A stretch of DNA of 64,000 nt from Nectonema munidae (lineage: Eukaryota; Nematomorpha; Nectonematoida; Nectonematidae). The stretch is taken from contig JAUIRK010000305.1 in assembly GCA_030549495.1 (NCBI GenBank), positions 62,001 to 126,000 on the forward strand, read 5' to 3'. Under the pieces are notes generated by a model. The model saw only the letters and a list, made by a program, of their open reading frames with translations. It was not told the origin of the DNA and did no database searches. This document shows positions 1 through 10,438 of the stretch, piece by piece. Position 1 is the stretch's first letter. Every line of letters begins with the position of its first letter. The translations under genes were made by a program, and so were the position numbers.

Positions 1-31
1 TTTGTCCTTCTTTAAAAATTTCAAAAGTTGG

Positions 32-286
32 TCACCCTATTAAATGGCATGAACAGTATATTAGGCAGCAGCCAAAAAACATTTCTGTTTCATCCATGTT
101 ATTAACATTTACAACATTATATTTTGCAATGTCTTCATATAAACATTTCAGTTCAAACAATAGCTCAGGATTTTCTTTCTCCTCCATCACCATAAAGAAG
201 AACATTTTGTAGTGCATGATATTTTCTAAATTGATTGAGGGCCTGGCCAGCAACGCTTTAAAATCATCTTCTGAAGATTTGGGCAA
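32..286 (-). CDS. Unrecognised open frame, possible exon or gene fragment
   Basis: An open frame of 84 codons from ATG, extending about 13 codons further upstream toward the MITE at 303-593. Its composition is balanced (Glu, Leu, Asn, Met and Cys), unlike the low-complexity frames nearby, and it begins with residues MPKSSEDDF. I do not recognise a family. It ends at a stop close to the window edge, so it could be a 3'-terminal exon of a host gene, or transposon debris. No splice sites or neighbouring exon were identified. The call rests only on length and composition. Confidence 0.22.
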   Translation of the reverse strand: MPKSSEDDFKALLARPSINLENIMHYKMFFFMVMEEKENPELLFELKCLYEDIAKYNVVNVNNMDETEMFFGCCLIYCSCHLIG

Positions 287-302
287 TTTGCTTAGCTTGT
301 AC

Positions 303-593
303 CAGTGGCGGATCCAAAAATTTCTTATAGAGGGAGGGGGAGGGGCGAAATCTATCTAAATTTTTTGCAATTTTGCTAAAAGTCTTCAGAGAATACGACA
401 GCTGTATTATGTCTTTTAGAATCACTTATTATTACCTATGTTTTCATATTTTTAACATTATTTTGCCATGAATAAATTGGAAAAAATTTTTTTTATAAAT
501 CTAAAGGTATACATTAGTAAGGGTAATTTTCGAAGCCATTTTTCATAGGGCGGCCTAGGCCCGTGAGCCCCCCCCCCCTTGGATCCGCCACTG
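303..593. mobile_element. hAT-type MITE, copy 1 (CAGTGGCG ends)
   Basis: A 291-bp element that begins CAGTGGCGGATCC and ends with the inverse GGATCCGCCACTG. It has no coding capacity. The 3' part carries a G/C-run segment next to CGGCCTAGGCCC that is shared with the copy at 5122-5285. Flanks GCTTGTAC and GCTTAAAT agree at 5 of 8 positions, a decayed 8-bp target duplication. Termini and duplication length suit a non-autonomous hAT element. Confidence 0.65.
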
Positions 594-1779
594 GCTTAAA
601 TTATATATAGTGATGGTGGAACTAGCAAGTTTTCTAACTGTAGGAATAACGCAGCAGATGATGAAATTTTTTGCTTGATTTTCTTCCGACATTAAAGCAG
701 AACTTATTTTGATAGATTTTTTCTCTTTCAATTTTTTCTAAAAGCTTTCACTAATTTTATACTTTCATGCAATCTTTACTCAACTTGGTGACCATTTTTT
801 ATCTTAGTGATTTATTTCACCGCCTAAAAATAAAATTTTCGCATTATATGTGAAGAATTTGTATAAACTGACAGTTAATAATTTTCACTCTAAAAAAACT
901 GTCTAATTAATTTTAAAAGTAACTAACTTACTCACTTTATTTTTAGTAAATCCATTTGTAAAAAAAATACTTTTTAAATGAAATATTTATACACACCGTG
1001 AAGAATTAAAAGAATGTTGATCAGAAGGAACCATATATCCTAGAATATAAGAATATGACTGAAATATTAAGTGTATTGAATAAAAGAGAGGAGAACCAGT
1101 TATCAAGAATGAACAAGGTTTGCACCAAATCAATGTTGCACCAGATTTGATAGATTCTATAATGTCAAGTAGGTCTACAAACAAACGATTAATTAAACGA
1201 TTTAGGGTTTAGTGGAAACTTCCAAAAATATATTTGAGAGCTGAGTGTTCAACCACTACAATCTAGTCTACTGTAGTATATCTCACACCTTTTCTCATGT
1301 AACTTTCGTCTCTGAAGTAAGCTACCAAATATTCATTGTCTATCGTGTTTTTGAAAAACACGTCAGTGTATCTATTGAATAAAATATGAAACAAATATTT
1401 TTTGTTTTTAATTTTAGTAACCCCAAACTCATACGGATTGAGGGTAAAAGAGAAAATTTATAAAATAATCCTAACCAGTTTTGTCAAAAGATGAAAATTA
1501 TGATATTATTTTAATAAAATTTATTAAAGCAGTTATTGATATTTTTCTCTAAAAAAGGGAGTCTTTTGATAAATATGTATGCATTAGCGCCCGCTACAAA
1601 GGTTCAATTTATCGATCATTTTTTAAAAGTAGATTAAAATTTTTCATTAATTTTTTAAATAATTAATTATTAAAATATGTAATTAGCATGAAAAAATTTT
1701 TAGATTGGGCTTAACTCCAAAATTGACAAAGTGTTGCCGATGTCTTTTTTTAGAGTTAAAATTCAAATACTGGTGAAGT
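594..1779. other. AT-rich spacer, nothing recognised
   Basis: AT-rich sequence with short homopolymer runs. A 65-codon frame on the - strand near 987-1184 has no family resemblance and is not called. Confidence 0.5.
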
Positions 1780-3420
1780 AATTATTTTAACATTCTTGAT
1801 TCCAGCACCTGTGTTATCCCTAATGTTAGTCATTGTGATCAATTAACATTCATAGTTCGTTAAGTAAAATCTGACAGTAAGCCTGTTGAAAGATTCTTGA
1901 CTTTTATAGACATCCATGACCATCGTGCTGAAAGCTTAGCTTTAAATGTTATACAATTAATCAAAGATTTCGGTCTTGATTTGGATGACATGAGAGGCCA
2001 GAGTTATGAGAATGCAGATAACATGTCTGGAAATTACAAAGGTCTACAAGCTATTAATACATTTGCATTGTGCAGGACACTTTTTAAACTTTGTTGAGAG
2101 ATCCATCAGATGCTAAGAGTTCGAAGACATCTATTTTATATTTCAGTTTTTTATAAGTCTTATTAACTTTTTTTCTTCTTCTACATATAGATGGCATTAT
2201 TTAAAAGCTACTGTACCTAATTGAGGAATGGTACTGAAATCTTTGCCTGATACTCACTGGAGCGCAAGAGCAGATGCTGTTAAAGTTGTATATTTACATT
2301 TGGATAAGATAAAGTCAGCACTTGAAAAATTTCCTCAAGAACAAAAAGACACTACCAAACTTTAGGGTGAAGGGCATCTGAAATAAATGTAATCTTTTGA
2401 AGAGGCGCTTTTTACTGTAATATAATATAAAATTTTGATGAGATTTGACGAGACAAGCAATGCACGTCAAAAAGTTGAAACTGATATTTTGTCAGTTGTA
2501 AACATGTATGAAAGTTTGAAGTCTTTTATTTCTGAAATGTGATGCTTTCAGTTCGATAAATAGAAGATCGAGCTAAGAATTTTGTTGAACCGATATACAC
2601 AGATACTAAGAAGAGAATAAAAAAGGGGGAATTTTTTTGATGAAATCCCGGAAGAAGATACTCAAATTTTTGCCTTTAAAAATGAGTTAAAGCGCAGAGT
2701 AAATGCTTATTCAAGATTTTACTATTTCAACAGATTATAGCACGATGAGCTTTAAGAGTGGTTTATAACCTTTTTTTAACAAAGGGCCAAATTAAGAACA
2801 AATATTCCACTAGAGAGATGCAATCAACATAAAAATGGTATAAATTAATATCCTCATATAAAGGGGATGGCCAATTGCACCATGACTAAATCTATCACTG
2901 CAATATACACATAGTGTGAAGAAATGTAAGAGGCTTTACAACATTTTTGCAAAATTCTGACAGTTTTAATATGATATTGCTAACCTAATTTTTTCCCCAA
3001 CTTTGCAATGTGGGCCTCAAAACAAGAGGTTGAAGGCCTCATGCATGCCTTATTGCCACGGATGAGAACCACTAGAATTAATTGTGGATGAATTTTTGCA
3101 GGTTAAAGATATATCCAATTCCCACATGTCAGTATCAAAGATTTCAAATTTATTGAAGAACAAAGATGGCATTTTAAGAACTACATTTTCAAACATAACC
3201 ATTTTTATGAGTATTTTCCTCACAATATCTATTACAAATTGCCAAAAGAGAAAAATCTTTTCCAACTTTGTCTAGAGTGAAGAATTATTTAAGATAAAAT
3301 TTGTGGCAATCTAGATTGAACTCACTTTCATTATTGTGACCTTTTATATTCACTTGGTACAATCAAAACATGGAACCATTTTCTATAGAAAAAACAGAAA
3401 AATGTTTTGAAAATTTTTGT
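1780..3420 (+). pseudogene. Decayed hAT transposase (ZMYM1-like / DUF4371 type)
   Basis: Several frames read as hAT transposase pieces in the right order. Near 1880-2080 there is KPVERFLTFIDIHDHRAE followed by GLDLDDMRGQSYENADNMSG, the conserved part of the RNase H-like fold around the second acidic residue. At 2230-2365 comes LPDTHWSARADAVK. At 3150-3330 comes the C-terminal dimerisation region, which family members read as FPNI..IFLT..VT..ERSFS; here it is TFSNITIFMSIFLT, then in another frame RVKNYLR and QSRLNSLSLL. Many stops and frame changes separate the blocks, so it is dead. No terminal repeats were located, so the borders are approximate. Confidence 0.7.
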
Positions 3421-5113
3421 TTACATTTGCAATCTATATTCTATTATAGTTTTGCTATGATATTTTATATATTTTTTCAATTACTTTGTTATGTTTTAAA
3501 AACAACTTAAATAAAAATAATTCAATTTTTTTGTTAAACTCTATATTTTTATTGGCTTCTTGGTATTTAGAAAGTTCTTTGAAAGAAAACTTTTCCAGAG
3601 CTATTTTTTCAGTTCATTGTATCCTTTTTTTAACATCATTCTTGTGAATTACCATATATGAAAATACTCTTTTGAGCTCGTTCCGAGGATTATGTCAGTA
3701 CTTCACTTTCATACTATAACACTCAATGTGTGTAAATATTTATATATGTATATTAAAAAGCACAAAAATGGAACTAAAATATTTTGGCCTAGGCCACGTT
3801 GAGATCAAATCCTGCCCTGGAAGGGCCTCTCCTACAGTTGTCTAACTGCCATACCTTTTTACATTTCTAAGTTTTTTCTATATGAGACTCTCTTTTAGAG
3901 AATATTCAGATTGAAAAATGTGAATTTTCTATTTCACATTTAAGAATGTTTCAGGACACAAGAATCTATGGCGGCACATCGTGAAGCACTGCTTTGAAGG
4001 GTTTACAAAATAACAAGCAGTTCAGGAATGTTATAAAAAAAATTTGTTTTGAATATATAAAGACAATTTTGATAAGTTAACAACTTTTTTTATATTATTT
4101 TCATATTTGATCTTTGTACAATATTTTCATGGTGTTTTTTTTATTCGTTTTTTAGATCTAAGTTAGCAGTGGTAATATATTTTTAAATGATAAAAATTTA
4201 GATTTTATCTGTTTAAACATAATTGTCTTTTTTATATTTCTTTTGAATATTAGCTTCTTAGATATAATATTATTCAGTGGATTTACCCATAATTTTTCAG
4301 GCTAAATATTTTATAAACTTTTTTACTTTTTAGTAGGAAGACCTGATTTATTTTATTACGTTTGGACTGATTTTCATATAATACAAAATTTCTTAAAATA
4401 TTCATTTAAATAGGTTTTTTAGTAAAAATCATTAACATTTTTTTTAAATTTCAATCTTGTAACTCTATAATGTTTCTCAAAGTTGATTTTACTGGTGTAT
4501 GAATTTATAAGGTAATTTTATTTAAAATAAATCTCATCCGGGTAGTGAGAACATCCGATTTTTGAGTTTTGACTATACCATAAAAAAATAAAAGTTTATT
4601 TTGTGTGTTTATAACAACGGAGATTAAAAACGATGTTTACTACTAAACTTATATTTTTGGTCAGTAGTCTGTCATTTAAGAATATTAAAATTTAAAAATC
4701 CTGTTAGGGATACCAGCAGATGTTTCCTTGCATCTAGAAAGAGAGGAGCAAAAAAGCAAGGCACTTCCCCTCACTTAATCCTAAAATCAGACAAAAAATT
4801 TGTATTATATATATTTTATCCTAGTTATTCATTTTTTAAATTTATCTTTTATCTTTATATTTTTGAAAAAGTGTGTAATTTTTCAAATGACAATTTTTTT
4901 AATTGAACTAAAATATTTCAAGAGCATAATGTAATTTAACCCGTACGACAGCAATTTTTGATATGTATGCGATTTAACAGGCAAATTGGAACTTTCAATA
5001 ATGATACTTTTTTATTAAAATTTCTCAGCAATCGAAGAAAATTTTTTATGATTTTATAAAACATTTTAAATTAAAAAAATAGCATACTTAACAAGTTCAA
5101 CGAACTTCACATA
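3421..5113. other. AT-rich spacer, nothing recognised
   Basis: Long AT-rich stretch with no coding signal on either strand. A short GC-richer patch near 3785-3845 is isolated and unexplained. Confidence 0.5.
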
Positions 5114-5121
5114 TCATCGAC

Positions 5122-5285
5122 CAGTGGCGGATCCAGAAATTGACCATTGGGGGCAACTTTAAAAAATACTACCATACAAGTCTTGGTGCTTTAGGAAAGA
5201 ACAAAATCAGTAAGGTGAATTTCTGAAGCCATTCTTCATAGGGGGGGGGGCTAGGCCCAGGTGGCGTCCTCTGGATTCGCCAGTG
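5122..5285. mobile_element. hAT-type MITE, copy 2 (CAGTGGCG ends)
   Basis: A 164-bp element starting CAGTGGCGGATCC and ending GGATTCGCCAGTG. It is flanked by TCATCGAC on the left and TCATCGGC on the right, an 8-bp target duplication with one difference. The inner 3' part (GAAGCCATTCTTCATAGG, a G run, then CTAGGCCC) matches copy 1 at 303-593, so both belong to one family. It is shorter than copy 1 through loss of the middle. Confidence 0.78.
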
Positions 5286-5997
5286 TCATCGGCATACTTT
5301 ATGACAAAAATTATTTATTTTTTAAACACATTTTTAGGTTTATAAATTATACAGCGTTAAATTTATTCGTAATATAAATTTTTGATATTCATCAAATCCG
5401 AAAATTTCTAGATCTCCGCATATGGATATCAGAATACACTATATCTATAAAATGCGAGTATTCGTGCAATTTAAAAATCTCGATTCAGACTTTAAAAATT
5501 TTGATGGTCAGATTTATTTCATATAAATCCTTTTGAACTTACTGTTTATCATTTATTTCATATTTAACCTAAAAATACCGTGCTTAAAGTATCAAAAGAA
5601 AAATATATTATTGGTCTTGTTTAAATCTAATTTTTTTTTCTCCCTACGATTTTTTAATTTCAAAATATCCAAATTATCAATTCAAAGATGGAAAAAATCT
5701 TGAAGGTTCAGTTCTTTTTTCATATTACAAGCAAGTGCACTCCAATGAAAATATTCATGATAGGAACAAGTGATCAATCAATTGAAAATTATTTTGCTAA
5801 ATTATATTTTAACGCGTTTTTTATTCGTAAAAAATTGCGTAATTCTACGCATTATGAACTTGTTTTTTTTAAATCTTTTTCTCATTCGTTACATTTTATA
5901 ATTAGCTCATCTATCTAACTAGTTTATTCTTTAACTGTATAAAACTCACATTCTGAGTAACTTAATTTTTGGAAATTCGTAGTTACGAGCAACTTCT
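5286..5997. other. AT-rich spacer, nothing recognised
   Basis: AT-rich. The 76-codon frame at 5688-5918 is low complexity (Phe, Ile, Ser, Lys) and has no family resemblance. Confidence 0.45.
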
Positions 5998-6106
5998 TTA
6001 ACCGGTTAGAGACCCTGAGACTACAATGGTCAACTTTACAAAAATATGAATCATATCTGCTTTACATTAGATAGTGACTGATTAATCTGGTCATTAAGCA
6101 GTTGAG
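5998..6106. mobile_element. Decayed copy of the 104-bp piggyBac-type MITE
   Basis: Starts TTAACCGGTTAGAGACC and ends TCTGGTCATTAAGCAGTTGA. The core CTTTACATTAGATA followed by CTGATTA matches the clearer copy at 36261-36364 in the same order and spacing. The right-hand TTAA has become TTGA. It has no coding capacity. Confidence 0.5.
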
Positions 6107-6459
6107 ACATAATCTCAAACAATGTTAAAAAAAGAACAGCAAAACTTTCAAATATGGCAAACTCTGAAATTAGCCATTTCATTAAATGAACAAAATCAGA
6201 TTCTCTGAATACTATTATTACTTAACCCCTCGCAAGAAGGATTAGGCAGTTTTTGAAGGACTTCAAAGTCAGAGCCGGAGCCGCTAGATTCTTTTACTAG
6301 GAGTCGCAGTCACAAATCACAAAAAAGCGGCTCCCAGTGTCTGGCTGCAAGCGTATAATTCGTGATGTATCAAAAGCACAAGTGTTACATATATAACCTT
6401 GAAATATAAATAATGAGTTTTAGTTCATGTTCATATTCTATTTACAGAGAAAAGTTTTA

Positions 6460-7375
6460 ATTATAACTTCACGTCACTAAGAAGTGACACCATCTTCAGA
6501 ACAATTTCAGTACCAAGAGGCTAATTTCTGTCTTCTCGGTCTGAAGCGCCAGTGTATGTTATAAAATGAAAGGGGAAACCATCAGACGAAGCCATTACCC
6601 AGTTTTTGTATCCAAATTTCATTTGTATCCTTTCATGTACATCTTGGATGAATTCCTACCGTAGTAAGGAACCATCTGTTCATCAATCGAAAGTTTTTCG
6701 GCATAAAATCCAAACTGTTTTAAGGATGTATTCAGGAGGTTTTGAAGGGGTCTTATCTTAGATAATTTGTCTTTTCAAAATATCATTGTTGCAAAAATGC
6801 AACCACGATTTTATATCTTCAAATCACTTCCTTGACATTTGACTGGCAATAACATTACAAACTGTATCATCTTTTTGCCAATAAATTCTTTGCTTTGGTC
6901 GTGAATTATAATCGGATGTAAGAAGAATTCCAAGAAACGTTTCCAGCTCCACTTTATCAAGGTTTAGACTTCTATTTTTTGGCGGAATACCTGTTAGTTT
7001 CTGTTACAATCAAGTCCACAATTTCATCATTGAAGACTTTTTGAAATAAAAAAATTGGCTTAGTGTATATCAATTCAGGAAATTTTGAGGCAATGGTAAT
7101 AATTCTTGATTTTTCAAGGGAATGATATTCTTTTTCCCCCACTTTGGAAACACTTTTTTAAGTTTTTTGATGAATGGCTGAATTTCTTGCACAGACTTCC
7201 AAAGATCCCGATACATCGTTGGGGAGTTTTTCAAGACTGAAATACTTCTTCTTCTTAAACATCAGTTACTTGTCCATCATTACCTTCTGGAGGAAGAATT
7301 ATAAGTTTAGGATCAACACTTTCATTCTCTTCCAAAAAATCAAGAGCATCCTTGTGAGTTAGAACTTAATAAAAA
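6460..7375 (-). pseudogene. Decayed piggyBac transposase fragment, type 1 (PGBD-like)
   Basis: Reading leftward from about 7370, the - strand gives an acidic N-terminal piece with LIILPPEGNDGQVTD, as in PGBD proteins. Next comes a domesticated-type piggyBac core: LDKVELETFLGILL, YWQKDDTVCNVI, then WLHFCNND. Near 6640-6710 is FYAEKLSIDEQMVPYYGRN, which contains the first catalytic Asp (the IDEQM motif). Near 6500 is LGTEIVLKMVSLL. Sequence after this, including the second and third catalytic Asp regions, is missing. Stops and frame changes occur throughout. It differs from the other piggyBac copies here, so it belongs to a separate lineage. Confidence 0.72.
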
Positions 7376-7398
7376 TTATCACAAGACATTGGAAAAAA

Positions 7399-7545
7399 GC
7401 TCTGTTGTTGTAATAGCAAATCGCGTGAAGATAGGTCAAAAATAAGCTTTGTTATTGGAATAACAAATGGTGTAAAGCAATCAATCAAAATAAAAAGCTG
7501 TATTATTGGAATAGTGAATGGTGTGAAGATTTCAATCAAAAATAT
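7399..7545. repeat. Short tandem repeat, about 3 units of 50 bp
   Basis: Three imperfect units, each of the form AGCT(T/C)TGTTATTGGAATA followed by a tail ending in ATCAAAA, starting near 7399, 7442 and 7496. It lies between two piggyBac remnants and has no coding content. Confidence 0.6.
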
Positions 7546-7584
7546 ACATTTATCAATATGTAATTTATAACATAAATTATGAAG

Positions 7585-9640
7585 TATAACGGCCGTAACA
7601 CATATACGTATAAGTCCAATGTTCCTTTATCTCAATTTTTAGTTGTAATGGTCATTAATGGGTTTAATGGGTCATTACATCTTGTTTGCATGGACAATTC
7701 TCCTAACTTTAGAGATAGATCTCGTATAAATACTTTTGCCCACTTTTGGGGGTTGAAGGAAATGCTCCAGGACTATTATGTTTCTGTATGATCCAACTGT
7801 TATGTGCTGCAATATCTGAATAACTGCAGAATACTAGAAAAGGCCTTCTTGAATGTTTGTAAGATATAAATTCTCTGAGCATTTTGTTGCACCTATCTAC
7901 ACCTGATTTAAATTTATTAGATTCAAACACTGTTTCAGGTTTTTGCTTTGCACCAAATACATCTTTTGAAATCTTTTTTTGGAATGTATGCGCTATCAAA
8001 GAAGCGTATTCTGTGTTGAGAAATTTGCTTTCATGTTCAGCTAATTTCAAGAGTTATAGTTGTGCTGGTCTTTGATGTGGGGTATAAATCTACGATTTGC
8101 TCAGCACCACATAATGTGGTACCGTTTAACTTTGTCCATTTGCAGAGGTTGTGCGAGGTAAAAAAAACGGTCGGTAAAAATGCCAGCACTACTAGGCAAA
8201 TCAGAGTGTGTAATGCGTCTCTTCACAATCTATTCAGAACTGAAATGAGTTCTATCTTCATGTCTTGTAACATAAAGTTCTGAAATTAAAACATAGTATG
8301 TACTAGCATCATTACAATGGTAGCATTTAATTCTATAACGCCAGGTTTGGATCTATCATAAATTTTGAATGTTACTCCTCGGAACTTTATTAGTTGTTCA
8401 TCTATTATGGTGGCATGATCTTGAGGAACGAAGTGTTTGTGGCAAATTTGGAAAAAAATGATCATGCAGAAACCGAATGGGGGATAATTTATCTTAAGGA
8501 TTTCTTTCACCTTTAATATCGAATCTAATAAAAACATGAATAGGACAAACATATCACGATTCATTACTGCTTTTAGAAAAGGTTCGCCATTTTTTTTTAG
8601 AAAAAAAGGTATTTTATATCTATGCGCTGGTTTTTTGTCTGGCCAATGAAATACAGACAAACGAAATAAGCTAATAAGTCTTATCGAAAAATTTTCATAA
8701 CGGTACTTAAAGTTTGCCAAAATTTATTAGGTTTAACTCTAAGAAGAAATGCATATTTCTTTTAAGTAGTAATTGTAAATATAATAGGAAAAAATTTAAG
8801 TGAAAAAATCAAAGCTTGTGGTTAGGGCTAAAAAGTGTATATCTTGTTAGTATTGTGACTAGATGGGAGAGAGGAGAGGCATAAGTGTACATTATAGATG
8901 AAAATATCCACAGTACATTCACATTTATAGTTGGTATTGCGTCAAAAAAAAGGATAATCTTTCGTAATTGAACATATAGGTGTATCTGGATCTGTGATCA
9001 AATCTTGGACGACTAAGCAAGACCCTTGGTTTCCAACACTAACCTAAAAGAACATCTGCTGACAAATGGTCAACCTGATAAATTTACCACCGTCAATAGA
9101 AATTAAAAAAACTTATAACAGAGTCGATGTCGAATACTAATTGTTACGACCTCACTGACATGTTTGTGGTGTTTGAAAAACCTAAATAATTTTGTTATTT
9201 ATCTCTTCCTTATCTGATTTATTTTTAAAAAAATTATAATTTATTATTAGATTGATTCAAAAAAATTTTTATAAATCCTAACACAAGTGAAACAAAATTA
9301 AAAACTTACAAGAAACTTTTATCTTTGTACATCGAAATATATGGCAAATAAGTTCTTGTGTAAAAATCAGTCTGAAAATATCGAATGAGTTATTTAATGT
9401 TGTAGCCTTGACCTTTTGGGAAGGCTGTGTTGAAAACCTTCTGATGTTTCTTCCAGTAGAGGATGAAGTAGATTCTCATTCATAAATGTTATCAGGGGGA
9501 AGCTGTCTGAAATGGCAACGTTCTCATCATCGGATGATTCAACATTTTGTAGATCCAGTGTCAGAGAATTTTCACTGAACGAAGCATCCAATAGAGAAGA
9601 AAAGGAAGAATTTGTAGAAAACATTTTACCGATTCAATAA
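7585..9640 (-). pseudogene. Decayed piggyBac transposase, type 2 (related to the intron-1 family)
   Basis: From right to left on the - strand: an N-terminal acidic/serine-rich piece from the ATG at 9624 (MFSTNSSFSSLLDASFSE); a gap at 8720-9394 without coding signal; then KKNGEPFLKAVMNRDMFVL and ATIIDEQLIKFRG with KIYDRSKPGVI at 8300-8700, the first catalytic Asp region; then at 7709-8050 FESNKFKSGVDRCNKM, the third catalytic Asp region, and SRRPFLVFCSYSDIAAHNS. The motif order and the wording around IDEQL.FRG..KIYD resemble the family at 13355-16792, but this copy is older and broken in several places. Terminal TTAA sites were not found. Confidence 0.75.
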
Positions 9641-10297
9641 GAGTTCATATGTTCCAAGGTTGAAAGACAGATTAAAGAAATGTATGTATCCATTGCCTTA
9701 TCCACATAAATATATGGTTGTTATAATCATCATATCGAAAAGTTTTGATATTTCAATCAATATTCTCCTAACCTATTTTCACCGATCTCAAACGGATCGC
9801 ACATTCACATAACCATTCACACAACCATACAAACAAATATATGATGATGCTGAGATAGTTCATACTGATTGATGCTTTCTCGAAGAATTTCTAGAACAGC
9901 CATCCAGATAAATTTGCTAATTTATTTTTTATAGATGGCGTTAAAAATAAAGATAATATCTTCAAATTAATTTGGAAATTGTAAAATTCTGAAAAATTGG
10001 AGTTATTTTGAAATTAAATGTAATGCTAGATCAAAATGCAAATAAATTTTACTTTATAATTTTATTTATGGAAGTTTTACGGCATACATATATCCCTCCT
10101 TCGCGTTTGTACAAAATCACCTGTCAACGTTTGTGTATTTTTTCAATATTGGAATACAATTGCAATAAAGAATCAGTCAAAATCTTGCTATTTTATTTAT
10201 GGCAAGCACGTATCTCATCATCTCATTAGAAAAAAACCTTTCAAATATAATAATTCAACATTTCAAAATTCTTTGTAAATTTGTATTAAGGTAATAA
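9641..10297. other. Region upstream of CPT1, possible 5' flank or UTR
   Basis: AT-rich sequence between the piggyBac remnant and the CPT1 start codon. No clear TATA box or initiator stands out. A further non-coding 5' exon or UTR may lie here but cannot be placed by eye. Confidence 0.35.
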
Positions 10298-10438
10298 ATG
10301 GCTGAAGCTCATTCTGCAGTTGCCTTTCAGTTTTCAATAAGTAAAGATGGCGTCAATATTGACTTGAATCGCAATGCATGGAAAGAAGTTTTATTTAGTG
10401 GTTGGCGATCTATGAAAAGTAGCGCTCTTCGAACTCAT
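10298..10438 (+). CDS. CPT1: CPT1 exon 1 (residues 1-47)
   Basis: Starts at ATG in context AATAAATGG and encodes [15 protein letters not shown] onward to SALRTH. It ends CAT before GTAAGT, phase 0. The first five residues are those of mammalian CPT1, including the malonyl-CoA-sensing Glu3 and His5. Confidence 0.93.

Noticed and set aside
5688-5918. 76-codon frame as a gene
   Set aside because: Low-complexity Phe/Ile/Ser/Lys translation with no homologue recognised.
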